Assembly: GCF_900110425.1 (NCBI RefSeq) | Contig: NZ_FODS01000014.1 | Location: forward strand, 1-64,000 | Direction of reading: 5' to 3' | Length of the DNA stretch: 64,000 nucleotides | Source: Salinihabitans flavidus | GTDB lineage: Bacteria; Pseudomonadota; Alphaproteobacteria; Rhodobacterales; Rhodobacteraceae | Shown: positions 16,004 to 25,206 of the stretch, piece by piece | Position numbering within the stretch: the stretch's first letter is position 1 | Layout: every line of letters starts with the position of its first letter | The notes under the pieces: model-generated | The model's database searches: none | Told to the model about the DNA's origin: nothing | The model's input: only the letters and a program-made list of their open reading frames with translations | Program-made: the position numbers and the translations under genes

Positions 16004-17785
16004 TCACCTTGAAATTTTGAACACCGATATGCCAGAAGGACAGTCTGCCACATAAAGTGTTCCGCCCACGACGGCGTGTTTCCAGACCAAGCGCCCGCCT
16101 TGCGCCGACGAAAGGCTCTCTCCGGTTTGTACTCGAAGATAAAAGAGGCTCGATTCTTCGCTGTTGATTTCGATGGCGTCGGGACCGACCCTCAGGTCAA
16201 CTTGTGCGGCATCGAAACGTTTCAAGGCCGTGCTCGCTTCCGAATTGGTGACGAAACGCAACCAGGGGAATGACGTCGTGACGAATTCCACGAAAGCCTC
16301 GAACTCGCGAAACAAACCTTGCTGTCCCGCTGCGTTGGTTTTCTGCCACATCTGGCGGTGGGGATTGCGAACATGGACCGGGTTGATGCCGGGGCGTGGT
16401 TCGTCGAGGATATCGTCCGGATGCAGGAAATGCGTCCAGGCCCCCGATCCGGCGATCTGCGATAACAGCAAGATCCGCTGTTTTGGCCGCAACGTGTATC
16501 CAAAATTGTTGCGTGGGAGGCAGTACAGATCCTCGCACCATGGCTCGGGGCCGAACTCGCGGTATTCGCCTTGATCGGGTGCGCCGATGGAATGCAGGCC
16601 CGCCACCGTCGTGATTTCGGGGATCACGGTGGCTATCATTTGTGCATGCACCGCGTGATACTGGTTTCCGGCCGGTACCCAGGAGGTTGGCATGGGCACG
16701 GGAACATGATCCTGCCACAGTCGGCGGGCAAGCTGCAAACCTTCGCGATACGATTGCGGATCGGAGACGCCCGCATCGGTCGCGATCTGGTGGCTGTAGC
16801 CGTGAAATCCGATCTCGTCATCGGAAGGCAGGGGCGCGGCGCGTTCGAAGCGCATCGCCAGAATCCGCGCCCCTTCCTTGACTGCATCGTCATCGGGCGG
16901 GCCGGTGCGCGTAGCGCCATAGTCCATGACGCAGTACCAGCTGTAGCGAAGATCGTGGCGTGACCTCAGGTCCAGCATGTCGGATAGCCACGGGCCGAAG
17001 AAGAAGCCGCTCTCGTCGAGGTCGGGATACTCGCGCAGGATCTGCTCAGGGGTCGCGGACGAAATTGAGGGCGGAAAGTCGTCGATATTGATCGTCGCGA
17101 ACCCTGCGATGGCTGCGGCTGCGGTGCCCATGGCATCGAGAATACCCTGCAAAAGGATGCCCCGCAAAACCCGTGCTTGTAGGACATCGGAGTTCCAGAA
17201 AACCACCCGCCCCTGGCCGAATGCTCGCCGCCAAGCAATGGCCGCGCCGTTCTGGTCCTTCAGAACGATCTGGCAGTCCAGGTCCGGTTCGGTCGGGTCC
17301 AGCACAAAGCGGATGTGTTCAAAGACCCATTCGTCTAGGTCGATATGCAGACCCGCGACATGGGGTGCCAGTTCGGCACGAAAATCGAGTCCGAAAGAGT
17401 GAACGAGGGGCGGTTTGGTGCGCGATGGCAGTCCGAACAGTGATCCCAGTTCAGAGTGCCAACAGCGTATCGCGACGAACACACCCTTTCCGCCGACAAC
17501 CCAGTCTTCGATCGCCCGGGACTTTTCCGCCCCCAGTCCCTCCAGAAGTGACGTGCAAATCACTAGGGCCGCATATCGGTCAAAAGCCGGAAGCGCGCGC
17601 CTGATGGCCAGATCGAGCACCGTATAGCGAATGCGCGCCGCACCAAGCGCCGCGAGGGTATTCTGCATCACGCCAAGACCGACGAGATCGCCACCATGAC
17701 AGAGGACCAGGACCTCTTGCCGTGGCCGTCGATCCGGCTGGGCCGCATCCGAGCGTCTGGCCGAGCGAAAGAATTTCAACGGCAT
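16004..17785 (-). CDS. DUF2194/polysaccharide-deacetylase-like protein
   Basis: This 593-aa protein lacks a signal peptide. The N-terminal third (VLVLCHGGDLVGLG ... GGKGVFVAIRCWHSELGS) looks like a glutamine-amidotransferase-like domain. The middle has TINIDDFPPS followed later by DDEIGFHGYSHQ, a pattern like the metal-binding Asp and HxxxH of polysaccharide deacetylases, as in DUF2194/PelA-like exopolysaccharide proteins. It may modify a polysaccharide made by the genes to its right. It is divergent from the glycosyltransferase, 71 bp between starts. The family name is from memory and only moderately certain. Confidence 0.55.
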   Translation of the reverse strand: MPLKFFRSARRSDAAQPDRRPRQEVLVLCHGGDLVGLGVMQNTLAALGAARIRYTVLDLAIRRALPAFDRYAALVICTSLLEGLGAEKSRAIEDWVVGGKGVFVAIRCWHSELGSLFGLPSRTKPPLVHSFGLDFRAELAPHVAGLHIDLDEWVFEHIRFVLDPTEPDLDCQIVLKDQNGAAIAWRRAFGQGRVVFWNSDVLQARVLRGILLQGILDAMGTAAAAIAGFATINIDDFPPSISSATPEQILREYPDLDESGFFFGPWLSDMLDLRSRHDLRYSWYCVMDYGATRTGPPDDDAVKEGARILAMRFERAAPLPSDDEIGFHGYSHQIATDAGVSDPQSYREGLQLARRLWQDHVPVPMPTSWVPAGNQYHAVHAQMIATVIPEITTVAGLHSIGAPDQGEYREFGPEPWCEDLYCLPRNNFGYTLRPKQRILLLSQIAGSGAWTHFLHPDDILDEPRPGINPVHVRNPHRQMWQKTNAAGQQGLFREFEAFVEFVTTSFPWLRFVTNSEASTALKRFDAAQVDLRVGPDAIEINSEESSLFYLRVQTGESLSSAQGGRLVWKHAVVGGTLYVADCPSGISVFKISR

Positions 17786-17856
17786 GGTGTGCCCTGTGAT
17801 CCTTGATTAGTCCCGGTGGATAGTCTTGTATCGAAAAAAAATACTTAGACCATGCC

Positions 17857-18999
17857 GTGAGACAACACATGCGACACATGAGCCTGTCTACGAAACGCGG
17901 TGCAACAGCCAGTCTCAGGCCTCTCCACGTCTTGTTGTGCCCAGATCAGCCGAATTGGGCCTTTGACAACATTGCAGTGAATATCGCCAGATATTGCGGC
18001 CCTCATCGCATCTCGAAACTTTACATGGGCGAGATTTCGGGCGACGGAAGTCGCCTTTTTCGCACGATTCTGGCGCGCGGGGTCGATGTCTGCCATGTGT
18101 TCTGGCGCGAGGACCTTTTTCGGATGCTCCAACGCGAAGCGCTGCAGAATGCGGCCCGCGCGCTCGGCATGGAAGACGACATGCTACCACGAGCTATCGG
18201 AAGCGTGGCCTTCACATCCTCGGTCTACGATCATCTTTTCACCGCCGACGAGGAAATTGGCCAACGGCGCGCAGGCTTCGCGGCGATAGACGGTTATACG
18301 GTATCGTCAAACCGGCTTTTCCAGATTTATCAAGGCAGGTCCGAGGTGCCCGCACCCGATGCGACCATTCGTGACGGTGTCGATACCGCCCATTTCACGC
18401 CACGCACCGACGAGCGGCTATCATGTCGGCCCCTCACCATCGGCTGGGCGGGAAACAGCGCCTGGGGGCGGGCCAGTCAGGGATATGATGTCAAAGGGTA
18501 TACCCGCCTTTTCGAGCCGATGATCGCGCGTCTGCGGGCAAAGGGTCATGATGTCGAGATCCGGGTGGCCGACCCGCGGGTCGGCCGCATTCCCTTTTCC
18601 GACATGCCTGATTTTTATCGCGGCCTCGACATTTTCGTTTGCACCTCGGCGATCGAGGGCACGCCGAATACCGTTCTCGAAGCAATGGCGTGCGGCGTTC
18701 CTGTGATTTCGACGGATGTCGGTATCGTACCCGAAATATTTGGCCCGTTGCAGCGCCGCTTCATTCTCGATCCGCCCGAGCCCGATCTTTTCGCCGCCGC
18801 CGTGATCGAGATGACGTCAGAGCCCAGGCTAATCGCCGATATCAAGGTGGAGAACCGAAATCAGGCGATGCTGCAATCATGGGAAAATACTACAAAAGGC
18901 TGGTGGCCGTTTTGGGAACTTTGCGCTGCCCGCGCGCAGGATCCGCGCCTGTCCGAAAGGCGCGAGAACTGGCTGCGTCTGCTCATGAACGGGGACTGA
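17857..18999 (+). CDS. Family 4 glycosyltransferase
   Basis: This up to 380-aa protein has a GT-B fold. The C-terminal donor-binding domain shows LTIGWAGNSAWGR, then FYRGLDIFVCTSAIEGTPNTVLEAMACGVPVIST with the EGxPxxxxEAMAxG motif of GT4 enzymes that binds the nucleotide sugar. The N-terminal acceptor domain is divergent. It likely adds a sugar during exopolysaccharide or envelope glycan synthesis in the cytosol. The frame starts at GTG 17857; ATG 17869 and ATG 17878 are possible starts. It is followed by an unknown TM protein and a sugar epimerase on the same strand. Confidence 0.85.
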   Translation: MRQHMRHMSLSTKRGATASLRPLHVLLCPDQPNWAFDNIAVNIARYCGPHRISKLYMGEISGDGSRLFRTILARGVDVCHVFWREDLFRMLQREALQNAARALGMEDDMLPRAIGSVAFTSSVYDHLFTADEEIGQRRAGFAAIDGYTVSSNRLFQIYQGRSEVPAPDATIRDGVDTAHFTPRTDERLSCRPLTIGWAGNSAWGRASQGYDVKGYTRLFEPMIARLRAKGHDVEIRVADPRVGRIPFSDMPDFYRGLDIFVCTSAIEGTPNTVLEAMACGVPVISTDVGIVPEIFGPLQRRFILDPPEPDLFAAAVIEMTSEPRLIADIKVENRNQAMLQSWENTTKGWWPFWELCAARAQDPRLSERRENWLRLLMNGD

Positions 19000-19123
19000 C
19001 GCGCAAAACATGGGCAGGCCGCAATAAATCGACTCAACAGCGGATTCATGCTAGCAAATCTGAGGGAATCAAGACAGTTTTTTGCATTTTTGAAGATCTT
19101 ATAAGGCTATAGGGGAGATGGCG

Positions 19124-20092
19124 ATGCAGTTGAGACCCTTGATGGACGCCCTGGAAGACCCGCGGGCGGGATTGTTTTTCCTTGCCGGTATCGATGTCGG
19201 AATGACCGGAAGACCGCAATTTCTGACCGTTCACGCAGCGAGCGGACTGCTCAGCCCCGAAGAGCGGGGTTTCCTGACCGAGGCGGTCGCGTCTCATGCT
19301 CCCGAACTGACGCTGAAGCTGCACGAGCACGAACCGGTCGCGCTGCACGAAGCGCGCAGCCTCGAGGCGCTCGCGGCACGATTTGCGCATGACATGATCC
19401 TAGCGGACCCGACCCGCTCCTTTAGCAGGCTCACCGCGCTTCTGAGCGTGGTGAACGGCCTGCGCGCGACCTTCGCGACGGCGATCGGACAGATCCTGTG
19501 GGAACCCCGTGCCGCGCGCCTGCTTGTGGTGCCGGTCGCCGAAGCCCCCGGTGTTCGCGAAACCCTGCAGAAGGACATCGAATCCCATGTCTGGCAGTAT
19601 CGCGGTGACCTGCTCGGTGGCGTCATTGCATCCGTCGAGGTCGGCCAGCCCAACCCGTCCCGGCAATACACACCGGTGGATGAAAAGGTCCATGCGAGCG
19701 CGCCATGGTTTGAAAAGCCGCGCCGCAGGTTTGGCCTCGGGGTGCGTCTGGCGGCACTTGCAGCCTTGGTCGGCTTTGGCAGCATGGCCGCTGCTGATAC
19801 CTTGCAAGACACGAAAGGTCGTGGCCTTGACGGCCATTTGCCCGGGATCGCCGCCTTTGTCGATCTGACAGCCCTGGGCGAAAGCGCCTTCGGGACGCGC
19901 AACCTGTTCAAGGCGGCTGGCGGACTCCGGCTCTATTTCGGCGACACCGATGCCCTGACCCATGCGAGTTTCCAGCCCCCGGGCTTTGGTGATGTCGCCG
20001 TCACGCCGCCCGTCGCGGTATCCAGCGAGCCGGTGACGCCCAAGGAACGTACAACAGAGGAAAGCCCGGTATACATCGCCTACGGCGCTTGA
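19124..20092 (+). CDS. Hypothetical protein with one transmembrane segment, polysaccharide module
   Basis: I do not recognise this 322-aa protein. It has a cytosolic-looking N-terminal part of about 200 residues, one hydrophobic segment near residues 205-225 (VRLAALAALVGFGSMAAADT), and a shorter C-terminal part that would be periplasmic. AGGGGAG at 19111-19117 spaces best with ATG 19124 rather than the ATG at 19118. It lies 21 bp before the epimerase and likely belongs to its operon, so a role in polysaccharide assembly or export is plausible from context only. Confidence 0.6.
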   Translation: MQLRPLMDALEDPRAGLFFLAGIDVGMTGRPQFLTVHAASGLLSPEERGFLTEAVASHAPELTLKLHEHEPVALHEARSLEALAARFAHDMILADPTRSFSRLTALLSVVNGLRATFATAIGQILWEPRAARLLVVPVAEAPGVRETLQKDIESHVWQYRGDLLGGVIASVEVGQPNPSRQYTPVDEKVHASAPWFEKPRRRFGLGVRLAALAALVGFGSMAAADTLQDTKGRGLDGHLPGIAAFVDLTALGESAFGTRNLFKAAGGLRLYFGDTDALTHASFQPPGFGDVAVTPPVAVSSEPVTPKERTTEESPVYIAYGA

Positions 20093-20113
20093 ACCGAACT
20101 CTCGGGGGTAACA

Positions 20114-21178
20114 ATGAGAGTTCTGGTGACAGGTGGCGCGGGATACATCGGATCGCACGTTGCGCGACGACTTCTGGATTCCGGCATCGGTGTTTGTGTG
20201 ATCGACGATCTGAGCACCGGCAACCTTCATCGCTTGCGGGCCCTGGAACGGACTGCGCGCGCTGCCTATCGGTTCGATTTGTGTGATGTTCGGGACCCCG
20301 GCGCGTTAAACCGGGTTCTCGGGGCCACCCGGCCCGACACGGTCATTCATCTTGCCGGTCTCAAGGATGTCGCGCATTCGTTCGCCGACCCCCAAGCCTA
20401 TGATGAAATCAATGTCGGTGGCACGACTAATTTGCTGGCCGCTGCAGCAAAGTACGGCGTGGCGCGCTTTGTCTTCTCGTCTTCTGCAGCGATCTATGGC
20501 CGGTCCGCGCGGGGCCCGTCCCGTGAAACCGATGCGCCCGACCCCTCGTCGCCCTATGGCCTATCGAAGCTTCGGGCCGAGGCATTGGTCCGCGATTGGG
20601 CTCTGGATGCTCCCGCGACCCGGCGGGCTGTGATATTGCGATACTTCAACCCATGCGGATCGCTTCCCGATCTCGTGTGCGACCAAAGCAACGGAAACGG
20701 CCAGACCAGGGCGCTTGCCGAAGTTGTCGCTGAGGTTGCCACGGGGCGGCGGCCCTACCTTGAGATCTTTGGGCGCAATCACCCGACGCCGGACGGAACG
20801 TGCCGCCGTGACTTTGTTCACATCGCGGACATTGTCGAGGCCCATTTAGCCAGCGTCCGACGCGAGGCGCATCGGCTCGATCCCATCGAAATCCTGAATA
20901 TCGGCAGCGGCAAGGACCATTCGATTCTTGAGTTCCTCGCTGTGTTTCGACGCGTCACCGGCATCGCCGTGCCCTATCGGTTTCTGGCCCCGCGCCCGGG
21001 GGACGCCGCGATCTCCTGCGCGAACATCGCCCTTGCCGCGGCCCGTCTGGACTGGCGCCCGAAGTTCGGACTGTCCGAGGCCTGCCGCGCGTTGTCGGTG
21101 GACCATACGATCAAGATGCCGGTTCGGGTTGCGCCGAACCCTGTCCTTGAACCGACCCGAATCGCGATGGCGCCATGA
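20114..21178 (+). CDS. galE: UDP-glucose 4-epimerase family protein
   Basis: This 354-aa extended SDR interconverts UDP-glucose and UDP-galactose or a close nucleotide-sugar pair. It has the NAD-binding GGAGYIGSH at the N-terminus, DLCDVRD, the HLAGLKDV block, the catalytic SSSAAIYG Ser and YGLSK (YxxxK), and the substrate-loop RYFNPCGS and RRDFVHIADI. This full set favours GalE activity, though the C-terminus is longer and unusual. GGGGGT precedes ATG 20114. It would supply a precursor to the neighbouring glycosyltransferase. A chance small frame overlaps its stop as ATGA and has no visible support. Confidence 0.88.
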   Translation: MRVLVTGGAGYIGSHVARRLLDSGIGVCVIDDLSTGNLHRLRALERTARAAYRFDLCDVRDPGALNRVLGATRPDTVIHLAGLKDVAHSFADPQAYDEINVGGTTNLLAAAAKYGVARFVFSSSAAIYGRSARGPSRETDAPDPSSPYGLSKLRAEALVRDWALDAPATRRAVILRYFNPCGSLPDLVCDQSNGNGQTRALAEVVAEVATGRRPYLEIFGRNHPTPDGTCRRDFVHIADIVEAHLASVRREAHRLDPIEILNIGSGKDHSILEFLAVFRRVTGIAVPYRFLAPRPGDAAISCANIALAAARLDWRPKFGLSEACRALSVDHTIKMPVRVAPNPVLEPTRIAMAP

Positions 21179-21497
21179 AACGCGAAACGCCCAAAGAACG
21201 TGCCCCGCTACGTCTCTTGCAGCAGGTTGTTGCTTCGACGCGAAAGCGCTACTATCTGGCCGAGTCTCGCGTCGCCGGATGGCGGGCCGCAATCCGTATC
21301 AAAGCCGTTTCTGACCAGAAGACCCACAGACCGTTCCGGTTCAAACTGGCGCATAGCGCCGCTGGACCGCCGAAGCGGTTGATTTTCCGGGCGGGCGCTT
21401 TTTGCAGACCGCTCCGCAGCGTTGATACTCGGCGAAGCACTCGTTGCCAACCTTTGCCGCTCTTTGACACAAATATCCCAACCCGGGGGACGCGCCA
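21179..21497. other. Gap between galE and the outer-membrane protein gene
   Basis: It contains a 108-codon plus-strand frame from 21175 that overlaps the galE stop, but its basic, Arg/Pro-rich translation has no domain or codon character of its neighbours. No hairpin terminator was seen. The ribosome site GGGGGA for the next gene lies at its end. Confidence 0.4.
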
Positions 21498-22223
21498 ATG
21501 ACTTCGAAGAACCAGAATGGAAGAGGCCTTACGGCCACATGGCTCCTTGCCTTTGCTGCGACAATTGTCGTTTCGGGGTCAGCCAGTGCTCAGACAAATG
21601 CCGCGAACGACGTTGTCGATACTGTGGTGTTCTGGGGGCTCGACTACGCGCGAAACGATAGTAGCATGCATGACATCGGCCTTGGGGCGGGGTTCGTAAC
21701 CTCGCTCGGCAACGATATGAGCGCGGGCGGATGGACGCTTTCGGCGTATTTCAGCCATTCCAACAGCACGACCCTGGGCGGCAGCACCAATATGTGGAGC
21801 GGGTGGTCCTCTCTGGGGCATGTCTGGCAGCTTCCCGGCGGCTATTTCACGCTCGGCGCGGGTTTTGCTGCCGAGGAAGGCCAGGGATTCGGTGGTTTCG
21901 CGCAATACGGTTTCGAGACCACCGCCGCCAACGCCTTGTACCTGCAGTCCTACGGCTCTTTCTCCGGTATCAACGACTCGATCTATGCGCTTGGACGGGC
22001 GGGGTATATGGGCCAGCAATATCGCTACGGGATCGAGACCGTCTATCTCGACGACAATACCGCCGGCCAGACCTTGCGCTATGGCGTGTTCATGGGGGGC
22101 ATCGATCTCGGTCGTGATGTCAGTATGATCGCGTCCCTTGGCTATCAGGACGAGTCTCAGCCGGGCCGCAGCGACGGCTTTTACACGGCCATTGGTTTCT
22201 CTATTCCGCTATCCCTGAGGTGA
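21498..22223 (+). CDS. BcsS-like outer-membrane beta-barrel protein
   Basis: This 241-aa protein has a signal peptide (residues 1-32, ending GSASAQ). Its mature part is rich in Gly, Tyr and alternating aromatic residues (GGWTLSAYFSHSN, GGFAQYGFETTAAN, LRYGVFMGGIDLG) and ends in an aromatic-free strand, like the alphaproteobacterial cellulose-biosynthesis protein BcsS. BcsS members sit with cellulose or exopolysaccharide genes and are thought to lie in the outer membrane. The neighbours (epimerase, glycosyltransferase, deacetylase-like) agree. No cellulose synthase is in the island. Confidence 0.6.
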   Translation: MTSKNQNGRGLTATWLLAFAATIVVSGSASAQTNAANDVVDTVVFWGLDYARNDSSMHDIGLGAGFVTSLGNDMSAGGWTLSAYFSHSNSTTLGGSTNMWSGWSSLGHVWQLPGGYFTLGAGFAAEEGQGFGGFAQYGFETTAANALYLQSYGSFSGINDSIYALGRAGYMGQQYRYGIETVYLDDNTAGQTLRYGVFMGGIDLGRDVSMIASLGYQDESQPGRSDGFYTAIGFSIPLSLR

Positions 22224-22834
22224 ATTTGCGGGCGGTAAATTGGGCAAGTCGCAAGCTTCGCCTGTTCACTGAGTCCAGTTCTGGGTCGTCGATCTTTGTG
22301 AGAAGGCGGCACCTGTTCAGAAATATTTCGAAGTGGGAATTGAACAGATCGCCACGACAAAGAAATCTGAAGCGACGGGCCTGTAATCGGGCAGGAGCGC
22401 TCTCTCCAGTCACTTCATTCCATCGCATCCCTCGGAACTAGCGACCGCTTTTTCTGCCCAGCGGACATTGTCCCAGACAGCGGCGAATGTCGCCTCTCCT
22501 GAAGGTTTTTCGATGTGGGCCGCGGCACGACATTGACGGCCAAGAGCTGGCGGCCCACGTTGACAAACCTCGGAAGGAGGAAGCCGCGGGGGGCTTGGAT
22601 CGGGCTATGGGGAAAGTGTGCAGATGGTAGGGGCGACGGCTGCGTCACGGGTGCGGCTGAAGGAGCGCATAGTGCCTGAGACGGGAGCAAACGCGCTTGA
22701 TGAGCCCGGAAACGCTGAGTGGTTTGGCGAGAGAACTGTCGTGTTTCGCGCCGAAGGAGCACGCGCGCAGCCTGTCGTGACCGGGTCTGCCGTGGGCAGC
22801 CGGTGGTGGTCTGTGGCATCTGACAGGCGGTGTG
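22224..22834. other. 611-bp gap between BcsS-like gene and IS91 remnant
   Basis: No credible gene is visible. The right part probably belongs to the IS91-type element, downstream of its transposase, where such elements keep one terminus, but I could not recognise the terminal motif. The left part is unassigned. Confidence 0.4.
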
Positions 22835-23625
22835 TCATGTGGCCTGCTCCCGTGGTGGCGCGCGCGACATCGGCTTTTGCCCGCGACGAAAGATCTCGAT
22901 GATGCGCATGGGGCCACCGCAACAGGGGCATGGTTCGCGCAGGGTAAGGGGAATGATCTCGGCGTCGGGTTCTGACGCAGGGGTCTGTTCGGTGCGCTGA
23001 ACGCAGAGCAATGCACGGATCTTCGTGATGTTTGCCTTGCGGGTCGAACTGGCCAGTACCCCGTAATGCCGGATGCGGTGGAACCCATCGGGCAGGACAT
23101 GGATCAGGAACCGACGAATGAACTCGGGCGTGGCCAGCCGCATGACCTTTTGGCGGTCGCCGGATTTGATACGGTAATCCTTCCAGCGGAAGGCGACGGT
23201 TTGGGTATCGGCGCTGACCAAGCGGTGGTTCGAGATCGCCACCCGATGGGTATAGCGGCTCAGGTATGCCAGCACGGCCTCGGGGCCGCCGAAGGGCGGT
23301 TTGGCGTAGACCACCCAATCGGATTTGCGAAACGGGGCGAGCCACTGCGCGAAGGCATCAGCCTGCGCCAGCCGTTCAAGATCACCAAAGAAGACCAGTT
23401 TCCCGGCGCGATGCAGATCCCTCAGCCCGTCCAGAAACAGGCGTCGGAACAGCCGCGACAGCACCCGCACATGCAGGAAGAACCCGAGCTTGCAGGCAAC
23501 CCACCTTGTGCCGTCAGGTGACAGGCCGCCGCCGGGGACGATCATATGGACATGCGGGTGGTGTGTCAGAGCCGATCCCCAGGTGTGCAGCACACTGGTC
23601 ATGCCCACCCGCGCGCCCATGCGCT
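22835..23625 (-). pseudogene. IS91-family transposase, N-terminus deleted
   Basis: The remaining 260 codons hold the catalytic half of an IS91 (HUH, Y-transposase) protein: HTWGSALTHHPHVHMIVPGGG with the metal-binding His-x-His, YLSRYTHRVAISNHRL with a tyrosine, and the C-terminal CPCCGG zinc ribbon. The N-terminal zinc-binding domain normally present is missing, and the frame is joined near 23625 to the middle of a tyrosine-recombinase gene. An internal deletion therefore inactivated both genes. Confidence 0.85.
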
Positions 23626-24045
23626 TGCACGCAGCCCCGCACCGTAACTGATCCCAAGAGCCGCGCGATATTTGAGCCCGGGACCGGGCACGGCAGCCAT
23701 CAAATCAGCCACTTCCTCGACGCTTAACACGATCGGCAATTTGCGGGGCTTGCGATGAAACTGCATGAAGCGCTTCATCTCATCACGCCCGCAAGTGATC
23801 CCGAAGAAAAACCGCAACGAGATGATGCGCACGTTGAAGGTGCTGGCCGACACGCCGTCCTGTGTCATCTTGAGTTGATAGGCGCGCAGATCTTCAGGGG
23901 TGGCTGTGTCGGGCGGCCGCCCGAGGAATGACGCGAAATGCTTCACATTCCGGATGTGCGCTTTTTGCGTCTTCTCGCACAGCCCGCGATTATCCATGTC
24001 TTCGATCATCCGCTGACGCAGCGGGGTGGTCTTCTCCTCCTTCAT
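23599..24045 (-). pseudogene. IS91-associated tyrosine recombinase, C-terminus deleted
   Basis: ATG 24045, preceded by AGGAGG, begins an intact N-terminal SAM-like core-binding domain (TPLRQRMIEDMDNRGLCEKTQKAHIRN, then LPIVLSVEEVADLM). Homology runs to about SYGAGLR, the first catalytic Arg, and then breaks into unrelated sequence. The HxxR and Tyr of the active site are gone. Such recombinases normally precede IS91 transposases of this group. Confidence 0.85.
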
Positions 24046-24363
24046 GGGAACCTCCTGTCTGACGGTGGGAAAGACCCCAATCGTCAGCCCAGAAGGGCCT
24101 GCCACAAAGAAAAACCATGAAGTGTGCGCCGACGTCGCTATCAGGCACCAATGCCGCGGAGCGGCTTAGTCCTTCCGCCTTCGCGTAATGATCGTTGAAT
24201 GCTCTGGTCAACGTGTGGTCAACCCGTGAACACGGTTTTGCGCACATCTGGCTCCGTAAGCATACGATGAAATCCGATCGAAAACGGTTTATAGCGTTGT
24301 GCTTACAAAGGCTTGTCGGCTAGCTACCTGAAAGCAATAGAAATCGCAGAATCAATATGTTGT

Positions 24364-24410
24364 GGCTCATAACCTGAAGGTCGTAGGTTCAAATCCTACC
24401 CCCGCAACCA
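24364..24410 (+). other. Orphan 3' half of initiator tRNA-fMet (att-like remnant)
   Basis: From the anticodon-loop region GGCTCATAACCTG through the T arm GTAGG-TTCAAAT-CCTAC to CCCGCAACCA, 47 bases match the 3' part of alphaproteobacterial initiator tRNA. The 5' half is absent: the bases before it cannot form an acceptor or D arm. It is not a functional tRNA. Such 3' fragments are left by integration into tRNA genes, so this marks a second attachment site inside the island. Confidence 0.85.
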
Positions 24411-24503
24411 AAATACTGAAATATTACAGATACTTAGAACCTGAGTGTTTCGCTTGTGTATGGCGTTGCACAAAACACCTCAACACCACCTCAACGTTTT
24501 ACG

Positions 24504-24528
24504 AGCCCCCCTCGCAGGGGGCTTTTTG
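24504..24528 (+). terminator. Rho-independent terminator
   Basis: AGCCCCC (24504-24510) pairs with GGGGGCT (24517-24523) around a CTCGCA loop and is followed by a T run. It lies 94 bp beyond the tRNA-fMet remnant and may be the original terminator of a tRNA locus, or insulate the toxin-antitoxin genes to its right. Confidence 0.85.
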
Positions 24529-24622
24529 CGTCTGAGTACCATCAGCCGCAGCGCCGAATCTGCCACCGTTGAAACCAGCGCTCATTCTTGATATATGACT
24601 CAGTCATACCATGGAGGCGCGG

Positions 24623-24892
24623 ATGACCGTCAAAACCACTCTCAGCTTCACCGACCGTCACCACCAGTTCCTGTCGGAAAAGGTAGGGCAGGGCGTGTTC
24701 GCGACCCAGAGCGCCGCAGTCGCGGCCGCGCTGGAGCAGATGATGCAGGATGAGCAGGAACGTGACGTCGCACTCTCGGCCCTCGCGCAAGAGATCCGCG
24801 CCCGGATGGAAACCCCGCGTGAAGCCTTCATCGACCAGGACGATGCCTTCGCCGCTGCCCGCCGCACGATCGGGGCGGCCCGCGGCGCTTGA
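24623..24892 (+). CDS. ParD-like ribbon-helix-helix antitoxin
   Basis: This 89-aa protein starts with a ribbon-helix-helix domain (TVKTTLSFTDRHHQFLSEKVGQG) that should dimerise and bind its own promoter, followed by a charged C-terminal tail that would wrap around the toxin. This is the build of ParD-type antitoxins. GGAGG at the right distance supports ATG 24623 over an in-frame ATG at 24611. Its stop overlaps the toxin start. Confidence 0.85.
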   Translation: MTVKTTLSFTDRHHQFLSEKVGQGVFATQSAAVAAALEQMMQDEQERDVALSALAQEIRARMETPREAFIDQDDAFAAARRTIGAARGA

Positions 24893-25206
24893 GCTACCGC
24901 ATCCGTTACCACCCTCTTGTCGCGCGAGACCTTGATGCCATCGTGCAGTGGATCCTCGACTATGCCGGGCCCGACGCGGCCGCCCTCAAGCTGGCAGAAA
25001 TCGAGGCGGCCATCGCCACGCTGAAGGCTACGCCCCATAAGGGCAGTCTCCGCGATGAAATCGCCCCTGGCCTGCGCGCGATCCCGGCAGGCCGGAAAGC
25101 CATCATCGCCTTCGTTGTTGACGATGATACAGCCGAAGTGCAGATCTACGCCGTCACCTATGGCGGCGCGGATTGGGCCATGCGCAGCAGCGCCCGCCGC
25201 CGGTGA
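24889..25206 (+). CDS. ParE/RelE-superfamily toxin
   Basis: This 105-aa protein has the ParE-type fold signature: RIRYHPLVARDLDAIVQWILDYAG at the N-terminus and the C-terminal LRAIPAGRKAIIAFVVDDDTAEVQIYAVTYGG strand pattern. Members with ParD usually poison DNA gyrase. It starts at TTG 24889, overlapping the antitoxin stop (TTGA), which gives translational coupling. The pair may stabilise the island. Confidence 0.85.
   Translation: MSYRIRYHPLVARDLDAIVQWILDYAGPDAAALKLAEIEAAIATLKATPHKGSLRDEIAPGLRAIPAGRKAIIAFVVDDDTAEVQIYAVTYGGADWAMRSSARRR

Noticed and set aside
15319-16053. A 244-codon minus-strand frame between the exported operon and the deacetylase-like gene
   Set aside because: It overlaps the end of the deacetylase-like gene, has Arg/Ser/Pro-rich composition and no ribosome site or motif.
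21175-21501. Small gene overlapping the galE stop (ATGA)
   Set aside because: The translation is Arg/Pro-rich with no domain and the frame ends within the next gene's ribosome site area; overlap alone is weak support.
24364-24410. A functional tRNA-Met gene
   Set aside because: The 5' acceptor strand and D arm are missing; the bases upstream cannot pair with the acceptor end CCCCGC.
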